Notes: generated by a model from the letters alone, not told the origin. A DNA stretch of 64,000 bases from Rhodospirillaceae bacterium (GCA_002737725.1 NSIP01000012.1:22359-86358), one strand, 5' to 3'. Shown: positions 9,544-18,887, counted from the stretch's first letter. Made by a program: numbers and translations.

Positions 9544-10560
9544 ATGATTCAGAAAAATTGGCAGGAATTGATTAAGCCCTCGAAGCTCAACATCGAAACC
9601 GGTGATGATCAACGCCGCGTTGCGACAGTTGTAGCTGAGCCGCTTGAACGTGGCTTTGGCGTGACGCTGGGCAACGCGCTTCGTCGCGTGCTGTTATCGT
9701 CACTCCAAGGTGCTGCAGTGACCTCGCTGCGCATCGATGGCGTGTTGCATGAATTCTCATCGATCCCGGGCGTGCGCGAAGACGTCACTGACTTGATCCT
9801 CAATATCAAGCAACTGGCATTGTCGATGCACTCCAATGGCCCCAAGCGTATGACGCTGAAGGCCAAAGGCCCCGGCGAAGTGACAGCAGCGCAGATTCAA
9901 ACGCCAGCCGACATTGAGATTATGAATCCTGATCTCATTATTTGCCATCTCGACGAAGGCGCCTCGTTGTCGATTGAACTCGAAGTCAATTCGGGCAAGG
10001 GCTATGTGCCCGCGTCGGCGAACCGCAAAGAAGACGATCCGATTGGCTTGATTCCGATCGACTCAATCTTCTCACCGGTGCGTCGCGTGTCTTACAAGAT
10101 CGAGAACACCCGCGTGGGCCAGCAAACCGACTTCGACAAATTGTCGATGACGGTTGAAACCAATGGCGCCGTGAAGCCCGATGACGCCGTGGCCTTGGCC
10201 GCACGCATTTTGCAAGAACAGCTGCGCTTGTTCGTCAACTTCGAAGAGCCGCAGCAGCAAATTGCCGAGCGCGTTGAAGACGAACTGCCGTTCAGCAAAA
10301 ACTTGTTGCGCAAAGTCGACGAACTCGAGTTGTCGGTGCGTTCCGCTAACTGCCTCAAGAACGACAATATCATCTACATCGGCGACCTCGTTCAGAAGTC
10401 AGAAGCCGAGATGCTGCGCACCCCGAACTTCGGCCGCAAGTCGCTTAACGAGATTAAAGAAGTGCTGGCCCAAATGGCCCTCCATCTTGGTATGGAAGTG
10501 TCCGGTTGGCCGCCAGAGAACATCGAAGATTTGGCGAAGAAGCTCGAAGAGCCCTTCTAA
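9544..10560 (+). CDS. rpoA: DNA-directed RNA polymerase alpha subunit
   Basis: Alpha dimerises to nucleate RNA polymerase assembly, and its C-terminal domain contacts UP elements and activators. The 338-residue product starts [20 protein letters not shown]. Upstream in-frame codons back to 9412 overlap rpsK and are rejected. The N-terminal domain shows [20 protein letters not shown] near residue 37. The C-terminal domain from about residue 255 includes [20 protein letters not shown] and [16 protein letters not shown]. The length is normal. Confidence 0.98.
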   Translation: MIQKNWQELIKPSKLNIETGDDQRRVATVVAEPLERGFGVTLGNALRRVLLSSLQGAAVTSLRIDGVLHEFSSIPGVREDVTDLILNIKQLALSMHSNGPKRMTLKAKGPGEVTAAQIQTPADIEIMNPDLIICHLDEGASLSIELEVNSGKGYVPASANRKEDDPIGLIPIDSIFSPVRRVSYKIENTRVGQQTDFDKLSMTVETNGAVKPDDAVALAARILQEQLRLFVNFEEPQQQIAERVEDELPFSKNLLRKVDELELSVRSANCLKNDNIIYIGDLVQKSEAEMLRTPNFGRKSLNEIKEVLAQMALHLGMEVSGWPPENIEDLAKKLEEPF

Positions 10561-10575
10561 TAATTTGATTGGCGT

Positions 10576-10614
10576 ATTTTCCCTAACGAGTTGAAATCAA
10601 CTTCTCGGGAAAAT
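10576..10614 (+). other. Hairpin between rpoA and rplQ
   Basis: The arms ATTTTCCC (10576-10583) and GGGAAAAT (10607-10614) are perfectly complementary. Inside them AGTTGA (10589-10594) pairs with TCAACT (10597-10602). A second, short palindrome GGGCCAT-G-ATGGCCC lies at 10624-10638. No T-run follows, so a terminator is unlikely. It could be an RNA-processing or pausing structure in the 166-base rpoA-rplQ gap. Confidence 0.5.
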
Positions 10615-10726
10615 GTTTCGTTCGGGCCATGATGGCCCACCCCGCTTGTTCCCGTCATGTTGGCGCGGCAAATGGGTGATGCAATCGGTTTCGCACCGCG
10701 AACCAGAGTGACGAAAGGGACGTATC

Positions 10727-11158
10727 ATGAGACACGGTCTAGCCACACGTAAGTTGAACCGCACCAAAGCGCACCGCAAGGCGCTGTTCTCCAACATGGC
10801 AAATGCTTTGATCAAACATGAGCAGATCAAGACGACTCTGCCCAAAGCCAAAGAATTACGACCTATTGCTGAAAAGCTGATAACTCTGGCCAAGCGCGGT
10901 ACGCTCCACGCTCGCCGTCAGGCTGCTTCAAAGCTGCGCGACGACAAGATGGTTCAGAAGTTGTTCTCGGTCTTGGCTGTGCGCTACAAGGATCGTAAGG
11001 GTGGTTATACCCGCGTTCTGAAGGCGGGCATGCGCTACGGCGATGCAGCGCCCATGGCCATTGTGGAGTTGGTTGATCGTGATCCGGCCGCCAAGGGTTT
11101 GGACTCCGGTCCGAAGGCTGACGCGCAAGTTGATACGACCGAGGGCGCGCTCGTCTAA
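10727..11158 (+). CDS. rplQ: 50S ribosomal protein L17
   Basis: L17 lies near the peptide exit tunnel. The 143-residue product begins [20 protein letters not shown] and contains [20 protein letters not shown], both standard for L17. The C-terminal 25 residues are an acidic extension beyond the E. coli length, common in alphaproteobacteria. GAAAGGGA at 10713-10720 can act as its ribosome-binding site. It is the last gene of the ribosomal superoperon. Confidence 0.97.
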   Translation: MRHGLATRKLNRTKAHRKALFSNMANALIKHEQIKTTLPKAKELRPIAEKLITLAKRGTLHARRQAASKLRDDKMVQKLFSVLAVRYKDRKGGYTRVLKAGMRYGDAAPMAIVELVDRDPAAKGLDSGPKADAQVDTTEGALV

Positions 11159-11182
11159 GCCCTGATTAAAGTAAGGTATTTA

Positions 11183-11212
11183 CGAAAGGCAGTCCGCAAG
11201 GGCTGCCTTTCG
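11183..11212 (+). terminator. Terminator-like hairpin after rplQ
   Basis: A 13-pair stem (CGAAAGGCAGTCC with GGGCTGCCTTTCG, one G-U pair) closes a GCAA tetraloop, 24 bases after the rplQ stop. The following CATTTGTG is only weakly T-rich, so termination may be partial or partly Rho-dependent. It marks the likely end of the ribosomal superoperon. Confidence 0.75.
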
Positions 11213-11312
11213 CATTTGTGGCTAACCACACATCGGTTGAGTGCCGATGGTAATTCGAGGCATAGGGCGGGTCGGGTTAAAGTCATCCTCAGTCGTTCTT
11301 GGGGAGGGCGCT

Positions 11313-12047
11313 ATGATAGCAACTTTTTATCTCATTATTTCTGCCATGTGCTTCATGGCGCTCTACTATTCATTCAAGCTGTGGCGTCAGCATCCCAATC
11401 CGATCACTTTGCTCATCCTCATTCCGCTGTTGTTCCTGTGGCTCGATAACTTCGCCATTGCGACCGGCAAGTGGGTCGGCGAGGGGCCGATCCTCACAGG
11501 GATGACCTATTTGCGCTTCTACTGGCATTGGCAAATGTTACCACTTTATATGATCGTCGCAGGTGCGCTTGCGCGGCGTTCTGGATTTTGCTGGGCACAG
11601 CCGAAATGGGTGATGGCCATATTCTGCATCGTCGCGGTGTTCTTCATGATCGATGATGTGCCCTACATCTGGCAGGTTCAATTTCAACCGGCCTGTTATG
11701 GCGACACTTATCGCTTCGTGATCAACGTCCCCGCAGGCCAACTCTGCGAGGGCACCACGGCATTGGCTAAACAAGCCAGCCCGCCACCGTTGGCGGCCAT
11801 TGGGGTCAACGTCACACTCATGATCATCGGGTTCATGATGTGGTGGAAAGATAAATTCCCCTGGCTGGCTCTACCGTGTGTTTTCATGTTCGCCTGCGCG
11901 GCTTCAGGGGCCATCCCCGGCTTCTATTGGGGTCAACTCATCGGCAATGTCGGCGAGCCAATCTTTAACATAGGCCTTATCGCAGCTGGTTTTAAATACG
12001 CAGGCTTGCCCAAGCCCGCTGCGGCCTCGGTGGCCGCTCCTGCATAG
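11313..12047 (+). CDS. Multi-pass membrane protein of unknown function (tandem copy 1)
   Basis: The family is not recognised. The 244-residue product has about seven hydrophobic segments. The start is ATG 11313 with GGGGAGGGCG just upstream. An open extension to 11241 is rejected because it lacks a ribosome-binding site. It shares clear landmarks with the next gene: a Leu-rich helix followed by W-x-D, a GALARRSGFCWAQPKWVM loop, a DVP turn, a PACYGDTYRFV segment and a second cysteine about 17 residues later. The two cysteines in the predicted non-cytoplasmic loop could form a disulfide. The pair sits between rplQ and the Deg protease. Confidence 0.8.
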   Translation: MIATFYLIISAMCFMALYYSFKLWRQHPNPITLLILIPLLFLWLDNFAIATGKWVGEGPILTGMTYLRFYWHWQMLPLYMIVAGALARRSGFCWAQPKWVMAIFCIVAVFFMIDDVPYIWQVQFQPACYGDTYRFVINVPAGQLCEGTTALAKQASPPPLAAIGVNVTLMIIGFMMWWKDKFPWLALPCVFMFACAASGAIPGFYWGQLIGNVGEPIFNIGLIAAGFKYAGLPKPAAASVAAPA

Positions 12048-12074
12048 GCGACCTCACATTAGTGGAGGCTCGGT

Positions 12075-12773
12075 ATGATTTCAGTTCTCTTGCTCGCACT
12101 CGCCGTAATTGATGCGGCATTATTGGTTTGGTCGGCGCGCGCGTGGCTGAAGGTTCGCAAGAACAGCGCACTTCTGCTGCAAGTGATCTTGCTGTTGTTG
12201 TTGTGGTTCGATGTCATGACAGTGGCCATCGGTGGTTGGCTCGGTGACGGAGCGCTTCTGCAACTCATGAGCCGTATACGTTATACTTGGTTTTACCTGA
12301 CGATGCCACTGCTGCTCATTGCCGTGGGCGCCTTAGCACGCCAAGCCGACTTTGCGTGGGCTAAGCCAAAGTGGGTGATCGGCCTGATATGTGTGATTGC
12401 GAGTGCCTTCATCGTTTCTGACGTGCCGCGCATGTTAACGGCTGAGTTCCAAGTGGCTTGTTATGCCGACACGCTGCGCTATGTTGGCCGCGTGGCCATC
12501 GGCGAGGCATGCCGCGGGGGTGTGGAAGGTGCTGGCGGCTGGTTCACGTCGTTCTCCATTCCAATCGTTTTTCTATCTGTCACATTGATGGGGGTCCTAT
12601 TGTGGGTACGCCGTGGGTGGCCATGGCTGGCGATCAGCGCGCTGTTGTTTATGGCCTCGACGGCCATTCCAGCCGCGCTTGTTGGTCCATTTTTGACCTA
12701 TCCGCTCGATACCCTCATGACGGCTGCTTTTGTGTTCACGGCTCTCAAGTTTAAGCCGCGTACAGGCACCTAA
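12075..12773 (+). CDS. Multi-pass membrane protein of unknown function (tandem copy 2)
   Basis: This is a 232-residue paralogue of the preceding gene, 27 bases downstream with TGGAGG as ribosome-binding site. It keeps the shared layout: LLLLLWFDVMTVAIGGWLGD, then MPLLLIAVGALARQADFAWA with KPKWV, the DVP turn, VACYADTLRYV and a following cysteine (GEACRGG). About seven hydrophobic segments are visible. No catalytic motif, ABC or kinase feature is present. Tandem duplication and co-transcription are inferred; the function is unknown. Confidence 0.8.
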   Translation: MISVLLLALAVIDAALLVWSARAWLKVRKNSALLLQVILLLLLWFDVMTVAIGGWLGDGALLQLMSRIRYTWFYLTMPLLLIAVGALARQADFAWAKPKWVIGLICVIASAFIVSDVPRMLTAEFQVACYADTLRYVGRVAIGEACRGGVEGAGGWFTSFSIPIVFLSVTLMGVLLWVRRGWPWLAISALLFMASTAIPAALVGPFLTYPLDTLMTAAFVFTALKFKPRTGT

Positions 12774-12900
12774 AACCTTATATTTTCTAACGATTCCCCG
12801 GGGTACTCCCGGGCCTGTCCACGGGCTATAAGCTGCTCTGGCAGATTCGGGCGGCTGACATTATCTCAGGCGCTTGATCGTGTTCAGATGCAGGTCCCGT

Positions 12901-14325
12901 ATGAGCTTGTTTAGCAGTCTTCGTTCTGTCGCGCTGGCCGTTGCCGCCGCTGTCGTTCCCGTCGGCGTAATATCACAAGAAGCCGTGGTGCCGAAATCGC
13001 GCGAGCAGGTCACGTTGACGTTTGCGCCGGTGGTGAAGCGGGCCAGCCCCGCAGTCGTCAATATTTTTACCAAGCGCGTAGTCCGCACGCAGGCTTCGCC
13101 GTTCATGAACGATCCCTTTTTCCGCCAGTTCTTTGGCGATCAGTTCGAACGGCAATTTGGCGGCTCCACCAAAGAACGGATTGAGAACTCGCTTGGCTCA
13201 GGCGTGATTGTCCGTGGCAATGGAATCGTGCTGACAAACAACCACGTGATTACCGGCGCTGATCAAATCAGTGTCGTGCTGTCGGATCGCCGAGAGTTCG
13301 AAGCCACCGTCATTGGCAAGGACGAACGCACCGATCTGGCTGTCTTACGCATGAAACTGAGTAACGAAACACTGCCAGCGCTGGAACTTGCCAATTCCGA
13401 TGTGATCGAGGTTGGCGATATGGTGCTGGCCATTGGCAACCCCTTCGGCGTCGGGCAAACGGTTACATCTGGCATCGTCTCGGCGCTAGCGCGCACAAAT
13501 GTTGGCGTGTCCGATGTCCAGTCGTTCATTCAAACCGACGCGGCGATTAACCCCGGGAATTCTGGTGGTGCGCTGATCACATCTGATGGGCGCCTCATCG
13601 GGATTAATACCGCCATCTTCTCGCAAAGTGGCGGCAGCATCGGTATCGGTTTCGCCATCCCAGCTAATCTGGCGCGCAACGTTGTCAGCTCAATCTTATC
13701 AGAAGGCCGTGTCGTGCGCCCGTGGTTGGGTGTCGGCAGCCAAACCGTCGATAAGGATTTGACCAAAGCACTTAGCCTACAAAAACCAGGCGGCATTTTG
13801 ATCAAACGCGTCTCTCCCGCCAGCCCTGCCGCACGGGCAGGGCTGAAGGTCGGCGATGTTCTCTTAACCCTCAACGACAAGGAAGTTGTTGACCAAGAAG
13901 AGTTTCGTTACTTGCTGGCGGTGATTCCCATTGGTGAGACAGCCAGCGTTGTGTTGAATCGCTCTGGCGAGGAAAAGCGATTATCAATAAAAATAGATGC
14001 GGCTCCTGATGTTCCAGCGCGACAGAAAACAACGCTCGCAGGTCGACAACCCTTTTCAGGCGCAGCAGTCGCCAACCTTAATCCCGCCTTGGCCGATGAT
14101 TTGCGCATGGATTACGTCGAGCCGACCGTGATCGTGCTAGAGGTCGGGAACAATTCGATTGCTGCGCGCGTAGGCGTGCAGGCTGGCGACCGAATTGTTG
14201 AACTGAACAGTGTGGCCATTGAGTCGGTCGAGACGCTGATGCGCGAGATCCAAAAGCCTGCTACCTCGTGGGCGCTGGCACTAAATCGAAATGGGCAGAT
14301 TCTGAAAACCACGGTGGGGGAATAA
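12901..14325 (+). CDS. Periplasmic Do/Deg-family serine protease
   Basis: HtrA-family enzymes degrade or refold misfolded envelope proteins. The 474-residue product has a signal-like N-terminus ending near SQEA (residues 25-28). The trypsin-like domain has the complete triad: H115 in TNNHVITGA, D145 in ERTDLAVLR, and S221 in INPGNSGGAL. Two PDZ domains follow, near residues 265-355 and 380-470, giving DegP/DegQ architecture. The start ATG 12901 is preferred over 12874 because it begins the signal peptide. The stop is six bases before rarA. Confidence 0.92.
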   Translation: MSLFSSLRSVALAVAAAVVPVGVISQEAVVPKSREQVTLTFAPVVKRASPAVVNIFTKRVVRTQASPFMNDPFFRQFFGDQFERQFGGSTKERIENSLGSGVIVRGNGIVLTNNHVITGADQISVVLSDRREFEATVIGKDERTDLAVLRMKLSNETLPALELANSDVIEVGDMVLAIGNPFGVGQTVTSGIVSALARTNVGVSDVQSFIQTDAAINPGNSGGALITSDGRLIGINTAIFSQSGGSIGIGFAIPANLARNVVSSILSEGRVVRPWLGVGSQTVDKDLTKALSLQKPGGILIKRVSPASPAARAGLKVGDVLLTLNDKEVVDQEEFRYLLAVIPIGETASVVLNRSGEEKRLSIKIDAAPDVPARQKTTLAGRQPFSGAAVANLNPALADDLRMDYVEPTVIVLEVGNNSIAARVGVQAGDRIVELNSVAIESVETLMREIQKPATSWALALNRNGQILKTTVGE

Positions 14326-14331
14326 TCTCGC

Positions 14332-15675
14332 GTGGCCGATCTTTTCGCCGAGTTTGAGCCGCCGGCTGCGTCTGTGCCCGATGCGTCGCGCCCGCTGCCT
14401 GACCGCCTAAGGCCCAAGACTCTGGCCGATGTGGTGGGGCAGGATCATCTGCTGGGCCTGGAGGCTCCGCTGGGGCGGATGCTGGCCGCCAAGCGTATTC
14501 CATCCATGGTGCTGTGGGGCCCGCCCGGGTGTGGCAAAACTACCATCGCGAAGTTGCTCGCCCAAGATACCAACTTGTTTTTCCAGCCGCTCTCGGCTGT
14601 GTTCTCGGGCGTGGCAGATTTGCGCAAAGCATTCGATGCGGCAGCACAGCGTCGCCACAAGGGCCAAGCCACTCTGCTTTTTGTCGACGAAATCCATCGC
14701 TTTAATCGATCCCAGCAGGATGGCTTTCTGCCCTTTGTTGAAGACGGCACCGTGATATTGGTGGGGGCCACAACCGAAAATCCTTCGTTTGAATTGAATG
14801 CCGCCTTACTCTCACGCTGCCAAGTGTTCGTCTTACGACGCTTAGTTGATGCGGCGCTGGAGTTGTTGCTGGTCCGCGCTGAGGCCGCCGCTGGGCACAA
14901 GCTGCCACTTACTGAGTCTGCGCGCGCTGCGTTGCGCGCCATGGCTGATGGTGATGGGCGGCACATGCTAACGCTGGCCGATGATGTGTTCTCGCTTTCG
15001 CCGTTACCCACGAAGCCGCTCGATACCGCCGACCTTCCGGGTGTCGTGCAGCGTCGTGCGCCGGTCTACGACAAAGATCGCGAGGAACACTACAACCTGA
15101 TCAGTGCGGTTCATAAATCGTTACGCGGATCAGACCCCGATGCCGCTCTGTATTGGGTCAGCCGCATGATGGATGCGGGCGAGGATCCCACCTACATCCT
15201 GCGCCGCCTCACCCGATTTGCGGTCGAGGATATCGGCATGGCCGACCCCCAAGCCCTGCAAACCGCCATCGCAACCTGGGAGACCTACGACCGCCTGGGC
15301 TCACCCGAGGGCGATTTGGCCATTGCGATGCTAGTGATCTATCTCGGCACGGCGCCAAAATCCAATGCCACCTACGAGGCCCACAAAACCGCGCTTCAAA
15401 CCGCGCGTGAAACTGGCTCGCTGATGCCGCCCAAGCACATTCTCAATGCACCGACGCGGTTAATGAAAGACATCGGCTACGGCAAGGGGTATGCGTACGA
15501 CCACGCCACCGAGGACGCTTTTTCGGGACAGCATTACTTCCCGGATAATATGCCTCGGCGCGAGTTTTATCAGCCGCCAGAACGCGGCTTCGAACGCGAG
15601 ATTAAGAAGCGCCTGGAATATTGGTCCAAACTCAGGAGCCAAAAACAGGCCAAACCGGGCGAGGCTGAATCGTGA
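14332..15675 (+). CDS. rarA: Replication-associated recombination protein A (AAA+ ATPase)
   Basis: RarA/MgsA acts at stalled replication forks and is related to clamp-loader ATPases. The 447-residue product has Walker A GPPGCGKTT at residues 63-71, Walker B LLFVDEIHRFN, and sensor-1 region ILVGATTENPSFELNAALLS. The C-terminal domain includes SAVHKSLRGSDPDAALYW and LIYLGTAPKS-like segments, typical of the family. It starts at GTG six bases after the protease gene. Its stop overlaps the next start (GTGA). Confidence 0.95.
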   Translation: MADLFAEFEPPAASVPDASRPLPDRLRPKTLADVVGQDHLLGLEAPLGRMLAAKRIPSMVLWGPPGCGKTTIAKLLAQDTNLFFQPLSAVFSGVADLRKAFDAAAQRRHKGQATLLFVDEIHRFNRSQQDGFLPFVEDGTVILVGATTENPSFELNAALLSRCQVFVLRRLVDAALELLLVRAEAAAGHKLPLTESARAALRAMADGDGRHMLTLADDVFSLSPLPTKPLDTADLPGVVQRRAPVYDKDREEHYNLISAVHKSLRGSDPDAALYWVSRMMDAGEDPTYILRRLTRFAVEDIGMADPQALQTAIATWETYDRLGSPEGDLAIAMLVIYLGTAPKSNATYEAHKTALQTARETGSLMPPKHILNAPTRLMKDIGYGKGYAYDHATEDAFSGQHYFPDNMPRREFYQPPERGFEREIKKRLEYWSKLRSQKQAKPGEAES

Positions 15676-16655
15676 GCGGCGTACACCAAACTATTGTCGG
15701 CAAGGACGAAGCCGAGCAACGCCTTGATCGCTGGTTCAAGCGACGTTATCCGACGCTGACCCATGGTCGGTTGGAAAAGCTTTTGCGAACGGGTCAAATC
15801 CGCGTCGATGGTGCGCGCGCGAAAGCCAACACGCGCCTTGAAGTTGGGCAGACAATCCGTATTCCGCCACTGGGCGATGCCGCAGCCAAAAAGAAGGCCG
15901 ACGCTATGGGTAACGTCTCGGATAAAGACGCGGCCATGATTCGTTCTATCGTGATCTACAAAGACTCTGACATGCTGGCCATCAACAAGCCTGCAGGCTT
16001 GGCCGTTCAGGGTGGCACCAAAACCACGCGCCATGTGGATGGGATGCTCGATGCCTTAGCCTTTGACGCCCCCGAGCGGCCGCGGCTAGTTCATCGTCTC
16101 GACCGCGACACATCTGGCGTGATGCTTCTGGCGCGAACTGTCAAAGCGGCCACTCGCCTTGGGAAAGCGTTTCAAGAGGGCGATATGAAGAAGGTCTACT
16201 GGGCCTTGGTGCATGGTCGTCCACACTTTCCCATGGGTACCATCGACGCGGCGCTGGCCAAAGGTGGTGACGTTGGCTTTGAGCGCATGGAATGGAACGA
16301 CGACGACGGGCAAGACGCTGTGACCGATTATATGACCGTCACCCATGCCGCCGATAAATTTACCTGGCTCGCGTTAATGCCGCGTACAGGGCGCACCCAT
16401 CAAATTCGCGCGCACTGCGCGATTATGAAAACACCCATTATTGGCGATATTAAATACGGCGCACCCAAGTTGTACGACGAAGGCGAGTTGAAGGGGCTGA
16501 CCCAACAGCTTTGTCTGCACGCGCGCTCGCTCACCGTCACTTTGCCCAATCGCAAACAGGCCATTATTACCGCGCCGCTTCCGCCGCATATGGCCGCGCT
16601 CTTTAAAGCCTTGGGTTTTGACGAGCGTGAGGGCGATGAGATGGATGCAGGCTGA
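15672..16655 (+). CDS. RluC/RluD-family 23S rRNA pseudouridine synthase
   Basis: The enzyme converts specific 23S rRNA uridines to pseudouridine. An S4 RNA-binding domain lies at about residues 12-70 (EQRLDRWFKRRYPTLTHGRL). The catalytic motif HRLDRDTSG is at residues 141-149, with catalytic Asp145. The RTGRTHQIRAH motif lies near residue 237. A total of 327 residues is normal. It starts with GTG overlapping the rarA stop by four bases. Position after rarA suggests RluC, but RluC and RluD cannot be separated by eye. Confidence 0.93.
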   Translation: MSGVHQTIVGKDEAEQRLDRWFKRRYPTLTHGRLEKLLRTGQIRVDGARAKANTRLEVGQTIRIPPLGDAAAKKKADAMGNVSDKDAAMIRSIVIYKDSDMLAINKPAGLAVQGGTKTTRHVDGMLDALAFDAPERPRLVHRLDRDTSGVMLLARTVKAATRLGKAFQEGDMKKVYWALVHGRPHFPMGTIDAALAKGGDVGFERMEWNDDDGQDAVTDYMTVTHAADKFTWLALMPRTGRTHQIRAHCAIMKTPIIGDIKYGAPKLYDEGELKGLTQQLCLHARSLTVTLPNRKQAIITAPLPPHMAALFKALGFDEREGDEMDAG

Positions 16656-16657
16656 TC

Positions 16658-17350
16658 ATGGCCGAGTCGACATCTCCTGTGCGGCTTGTGGTGTTCGATC
16701 TGGACGGCACCATTGTCGACAGCTTGGCTCATATCGCACGGGCTATTGTGCAAGCCTCTGAGGTTGTTGGAATTTCGCCACCCGCCGACCACGCTATTCC
16801 CAGAGTCATCGGACTGTCATTGGAGGTGGCCATCGCCACGCTGTTTCCTGGTCACGGTTCAGAAGTTCACGTGGAAATCGACCGTGTTTATCGAAAAATC
16901 TTCGCCGAATGGCGCGCCAAACCTGGCCACGTCGAGCCCCTCTTCGTAGGCAGCGTTGAGGCCATCGACGCACTGGAGGGCGCGGGCTTTATCTTGGGCA
17001 TCGCCACTGGCAAAGCCCGCCGCGGAGTCGACTTTCTACTCGACCACCATCGCCTTGGCGGCCGTTTTGTCACAATCCAAACCCCCGATATCGCTCCCGG
17101 TAAACCCGATCCGGTGATGCTCTATCAAGCGATGAGCGCCGCCGGCGCTGTGCCGGATAACACAGTGATGATCGGCGATACGGTTTACGATATCGGGATG
17201 GCGCGTGCTGCCGGAACTAAGGCGCTGGGCGTCAGTTGGGGCAACCACCAGGCTGACGAATTACGGCAAAGCGGGGCTCATATGGTTGTTGATCGTATGG
17301 ACCAAGTCTTGCAGGCTGTGCACGATTTGACCCGCTCATCTAATGCTTAA
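16658..17350 (+). CDS. HAD-superfamily phosphatase, phosphoglycolate phosphatase-like
   Basis: The 230-residue product has motif I FDLDGTIVDS with Asp14 and Asp16, motif II IATGKARRG, a Lys in PGKPDPVMLYQAM, and motif IV IGDTVYDIGMARAAG. The helical cap between motifs I and II is of the C1 type found in Gph-like enzymes. Substrate cannot be assigned by sequence reading. The gene begins two bases after the pseudouridine synthase stop, in the same run of genes. Confidence 0.9.
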   Translation: MAESTSPVRLVVFDLDGTIVDSLAHIARAIVQASEVVGISPPADHAIPRVIGLSLEVAIATLFPGHGSEVHVEIDRVYRKIFAEWRAKPGHVEPLFVGSVEAIDALEGAGFILGIATGKARRGVDFLLDHHRLGGRFVTIQTPDIAPGKPDPVMLYQAMSAAGAVPDNTVMIGDTVYDIGMARAAGTKALGVSWGNHQADELRQSGAHMVVDRMDQVLQAVHDLTRSSNA

Positions 17351-17367
17351 GCCCGTCGAGGTCTGTT

Positions 17368-17910
17368 ATGAAAGCCATGAAAATTACTGCCAGTGTCATT
17401 GCCCTGCTAGTCATTAGCATTGCGGGCTTTTTGTTGACTTTCGATGTCAGTCAATACAAAGGCCCGATTCAAGAGCAGGCTAAAGCAGCGACGGGCCGCG
17501 AGGTCAAAATCGGCGATATCAAATTATCAATCTTACTCAACCCCGGCATTGCTAATACCGACAAAGGGTTGGTGTTGGTCACCGATAAAATGGAAGTGGT
17601 CTCTACTGGCAAAATCGATTTGGCCCAAGAACAGATCGACCTTGCCATGCGTCCCAAAGCAACTTCGGGCATCAGCGTTGGTCTGGGCAATCTGACCCAA
17701 AGCCTGAAGCTTGCGGGGCCGTTGTCCAATCTGGGTGTCAAAGTCGATGCCAAGGGCGCGGTGAAGGCGTTGGGCACCTTGGGTGCTGCCTTTGCCACCG
17801 GTGGGGCATCGCTGTTAGCGCAAGGGGCGGCTGAGAAAGTCGACGCCGGTGGCGATCCCTGCGTGGCCGCGCGGACCTGGCATCAAAAAAGTAGCGTTCA
17901 CATTCGATGA
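17368..17910 (+). CDS. Miniature AsmA-like protein (internal region absent)
   Basis: AsmA-family proteins are long envelope proteins (usually more than 500 residues) with an N-terminal membrane anchor. This product is only 180 residues. Residues 1-50 match the family start: one transmembrane helix, then a segment ending TGREVKIGDIKLSI. After about residue 63 it goes straight into the family C-terminal part with VTDKMEVVSTGKIDLAQEQI and a Gly/Ala-rich tail ending with a GGDPC cysteine. The long beta-rich middle is missing with the frame kept. It overlaps the ATP12 gene by four bases. Confidence 0.75.
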   Translation: MKAMKITASVIALLVISIAGFLLTFDVSQYKGPIQEQAKAATGREVKIGDIKLSILLNPGIANTDKGLVLVTDKMEVVSTGKIDLAQEQIDLAMRPKATSGISVGLGNLTQSLKLAGPLSNLGVKVDAKGAVKALGTLGAAFATGGASLLAQGAAEKVDAGGDPCVAARTWHQKSSVHIR

Positions 17911-18659
17911 CTCAAGTCGACACCTCAAAGCTCGCTGTGCGCGAGCCGCCAAGGCCCAAGCCCAAACGCGTTTATAAAATGGTCAACGTTGCCGCCTACG
18001 GCGAGGCGTGGCGCGTGCTGCTAGACGGCAAGGCCGTATCGACGCCCATGCGCAAGCCGCTGGTGACGCCGATCAAGCCGCTGGCCGAAGGGATTGGCGC
18101 TGAGTGGGATGCACAGAAAGTTCACGTCGACCCCGAGACTATGCCGCTGACGCGCTTGCTCTCGACGGCTATCGACAAGATCGCCCCCGAACGCTCGATG
18201 ATGATTGCTGAACTGATAAAATACGCCGACACCGATTTATTGTGCTACCGCGCATCGCACCCGGCTGATCTGAAGCTACGCCAAGATGAGCTCTGGCAGC
18301 CGGTTCTTGATTGGCTGGCTGCGAAAACGGGGGCATCGTTAGAGGTGGTGCGCGGCATTATACCCACGGAACAAGCCTCTGAGTCTGTGGCGGCGTTGGA
18401 ACGCGCCATCGCATCTCTCAACGACCTTGAGCTGACAGCCTTTCAAGCGAGTGCCGCGTCGACGTCATCCTTGGCGTTGTCGCTTGCGTTTGTGCATCGG
18501 CGGTTATCGGCCGCTGAAGTTTTCGCCGCCGCACAATTAGACGAGACCTATCAGATAGAAAAATGGGGCGATGATGAATTGGCTGCCCAACGCCGCGATA
18601 ATATTGCTGCTGATCTGAACGGAATTGGCCAGTTTTTAGATTTAACAGTGCAGCGCTAA
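17907..18659 (+). CDS. ATP12 family F1-ATPase assembly chaperone
   Basis: ATP12 proteins bind the F1 alpha subunit during ATP synthase assembly and are typical of alphaproteobacteria and mitochondria. The 250-residue product has the family landmarks RVLLDGKAVSTPMRKPLVTP, GAEWDAQKVHVDPETMPLTR, and DTDLLCYRASHP. The C-terminal region has YQIEKWGDDELAAQRRDNIA. ATG overlaps the AsmA-like stop by four bases. It is the last gene of the plus-strand run that begins at the Deg protease. Confidence 0.93.
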   Translation: MTQVDTSKLAVREPPRPKPKRVYKMVNVAAYGEAWRVLLDGKAVSTPMRKPLVTPIKPLAEGIGAEWDAQKVHVDPETMPLTRLLSTAIDKIAPERSMMIAELIKYADTDLLCYRASHPADLKLRQDELWQPVLDWLAAKTGASLEVVRGIIPTEQASESVAALERAIASLNDLELTAFQASAASTSSLALSLAFVHRRLSAAEVFAAAQLDETYQIEKWGDDELAAQRRDNIAADLNGIGQFLDLTVQR

Positions 18660-18887
18660 TTAACGCCCGCCGCTGGCCGAGGATGCGGTTCTGGCGCTGC
18701 GGGAGCTGCCGCTGGCCTTGGGCAAACTTTTCGCCTTCACGGGCTTTTTTCAGCAACCAGCTCTTTTTGCGCGGACATGTGTATTCTTCCCAAACTAGGC
18801 CATTTTCTGTGGCCTTCGCATATGCGCTCAAATATTGTGCAGTGCATAAGCCGGCGGGTAGGGGCTGCCTAGCGCAGTACCGCGCGA

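Noticed and set aside
18418..18831. Minus-strand frame overlapping the ATP12 tail and the following gap (starts LSAYAKATENGLVWEEYTC)
   Set aside because: The first 60 residues in the gap look slightly protein-like, but it starts with TTG without a ribosome-binding site and runs antisense through ATP12. Support is too weak to list it as a gene.
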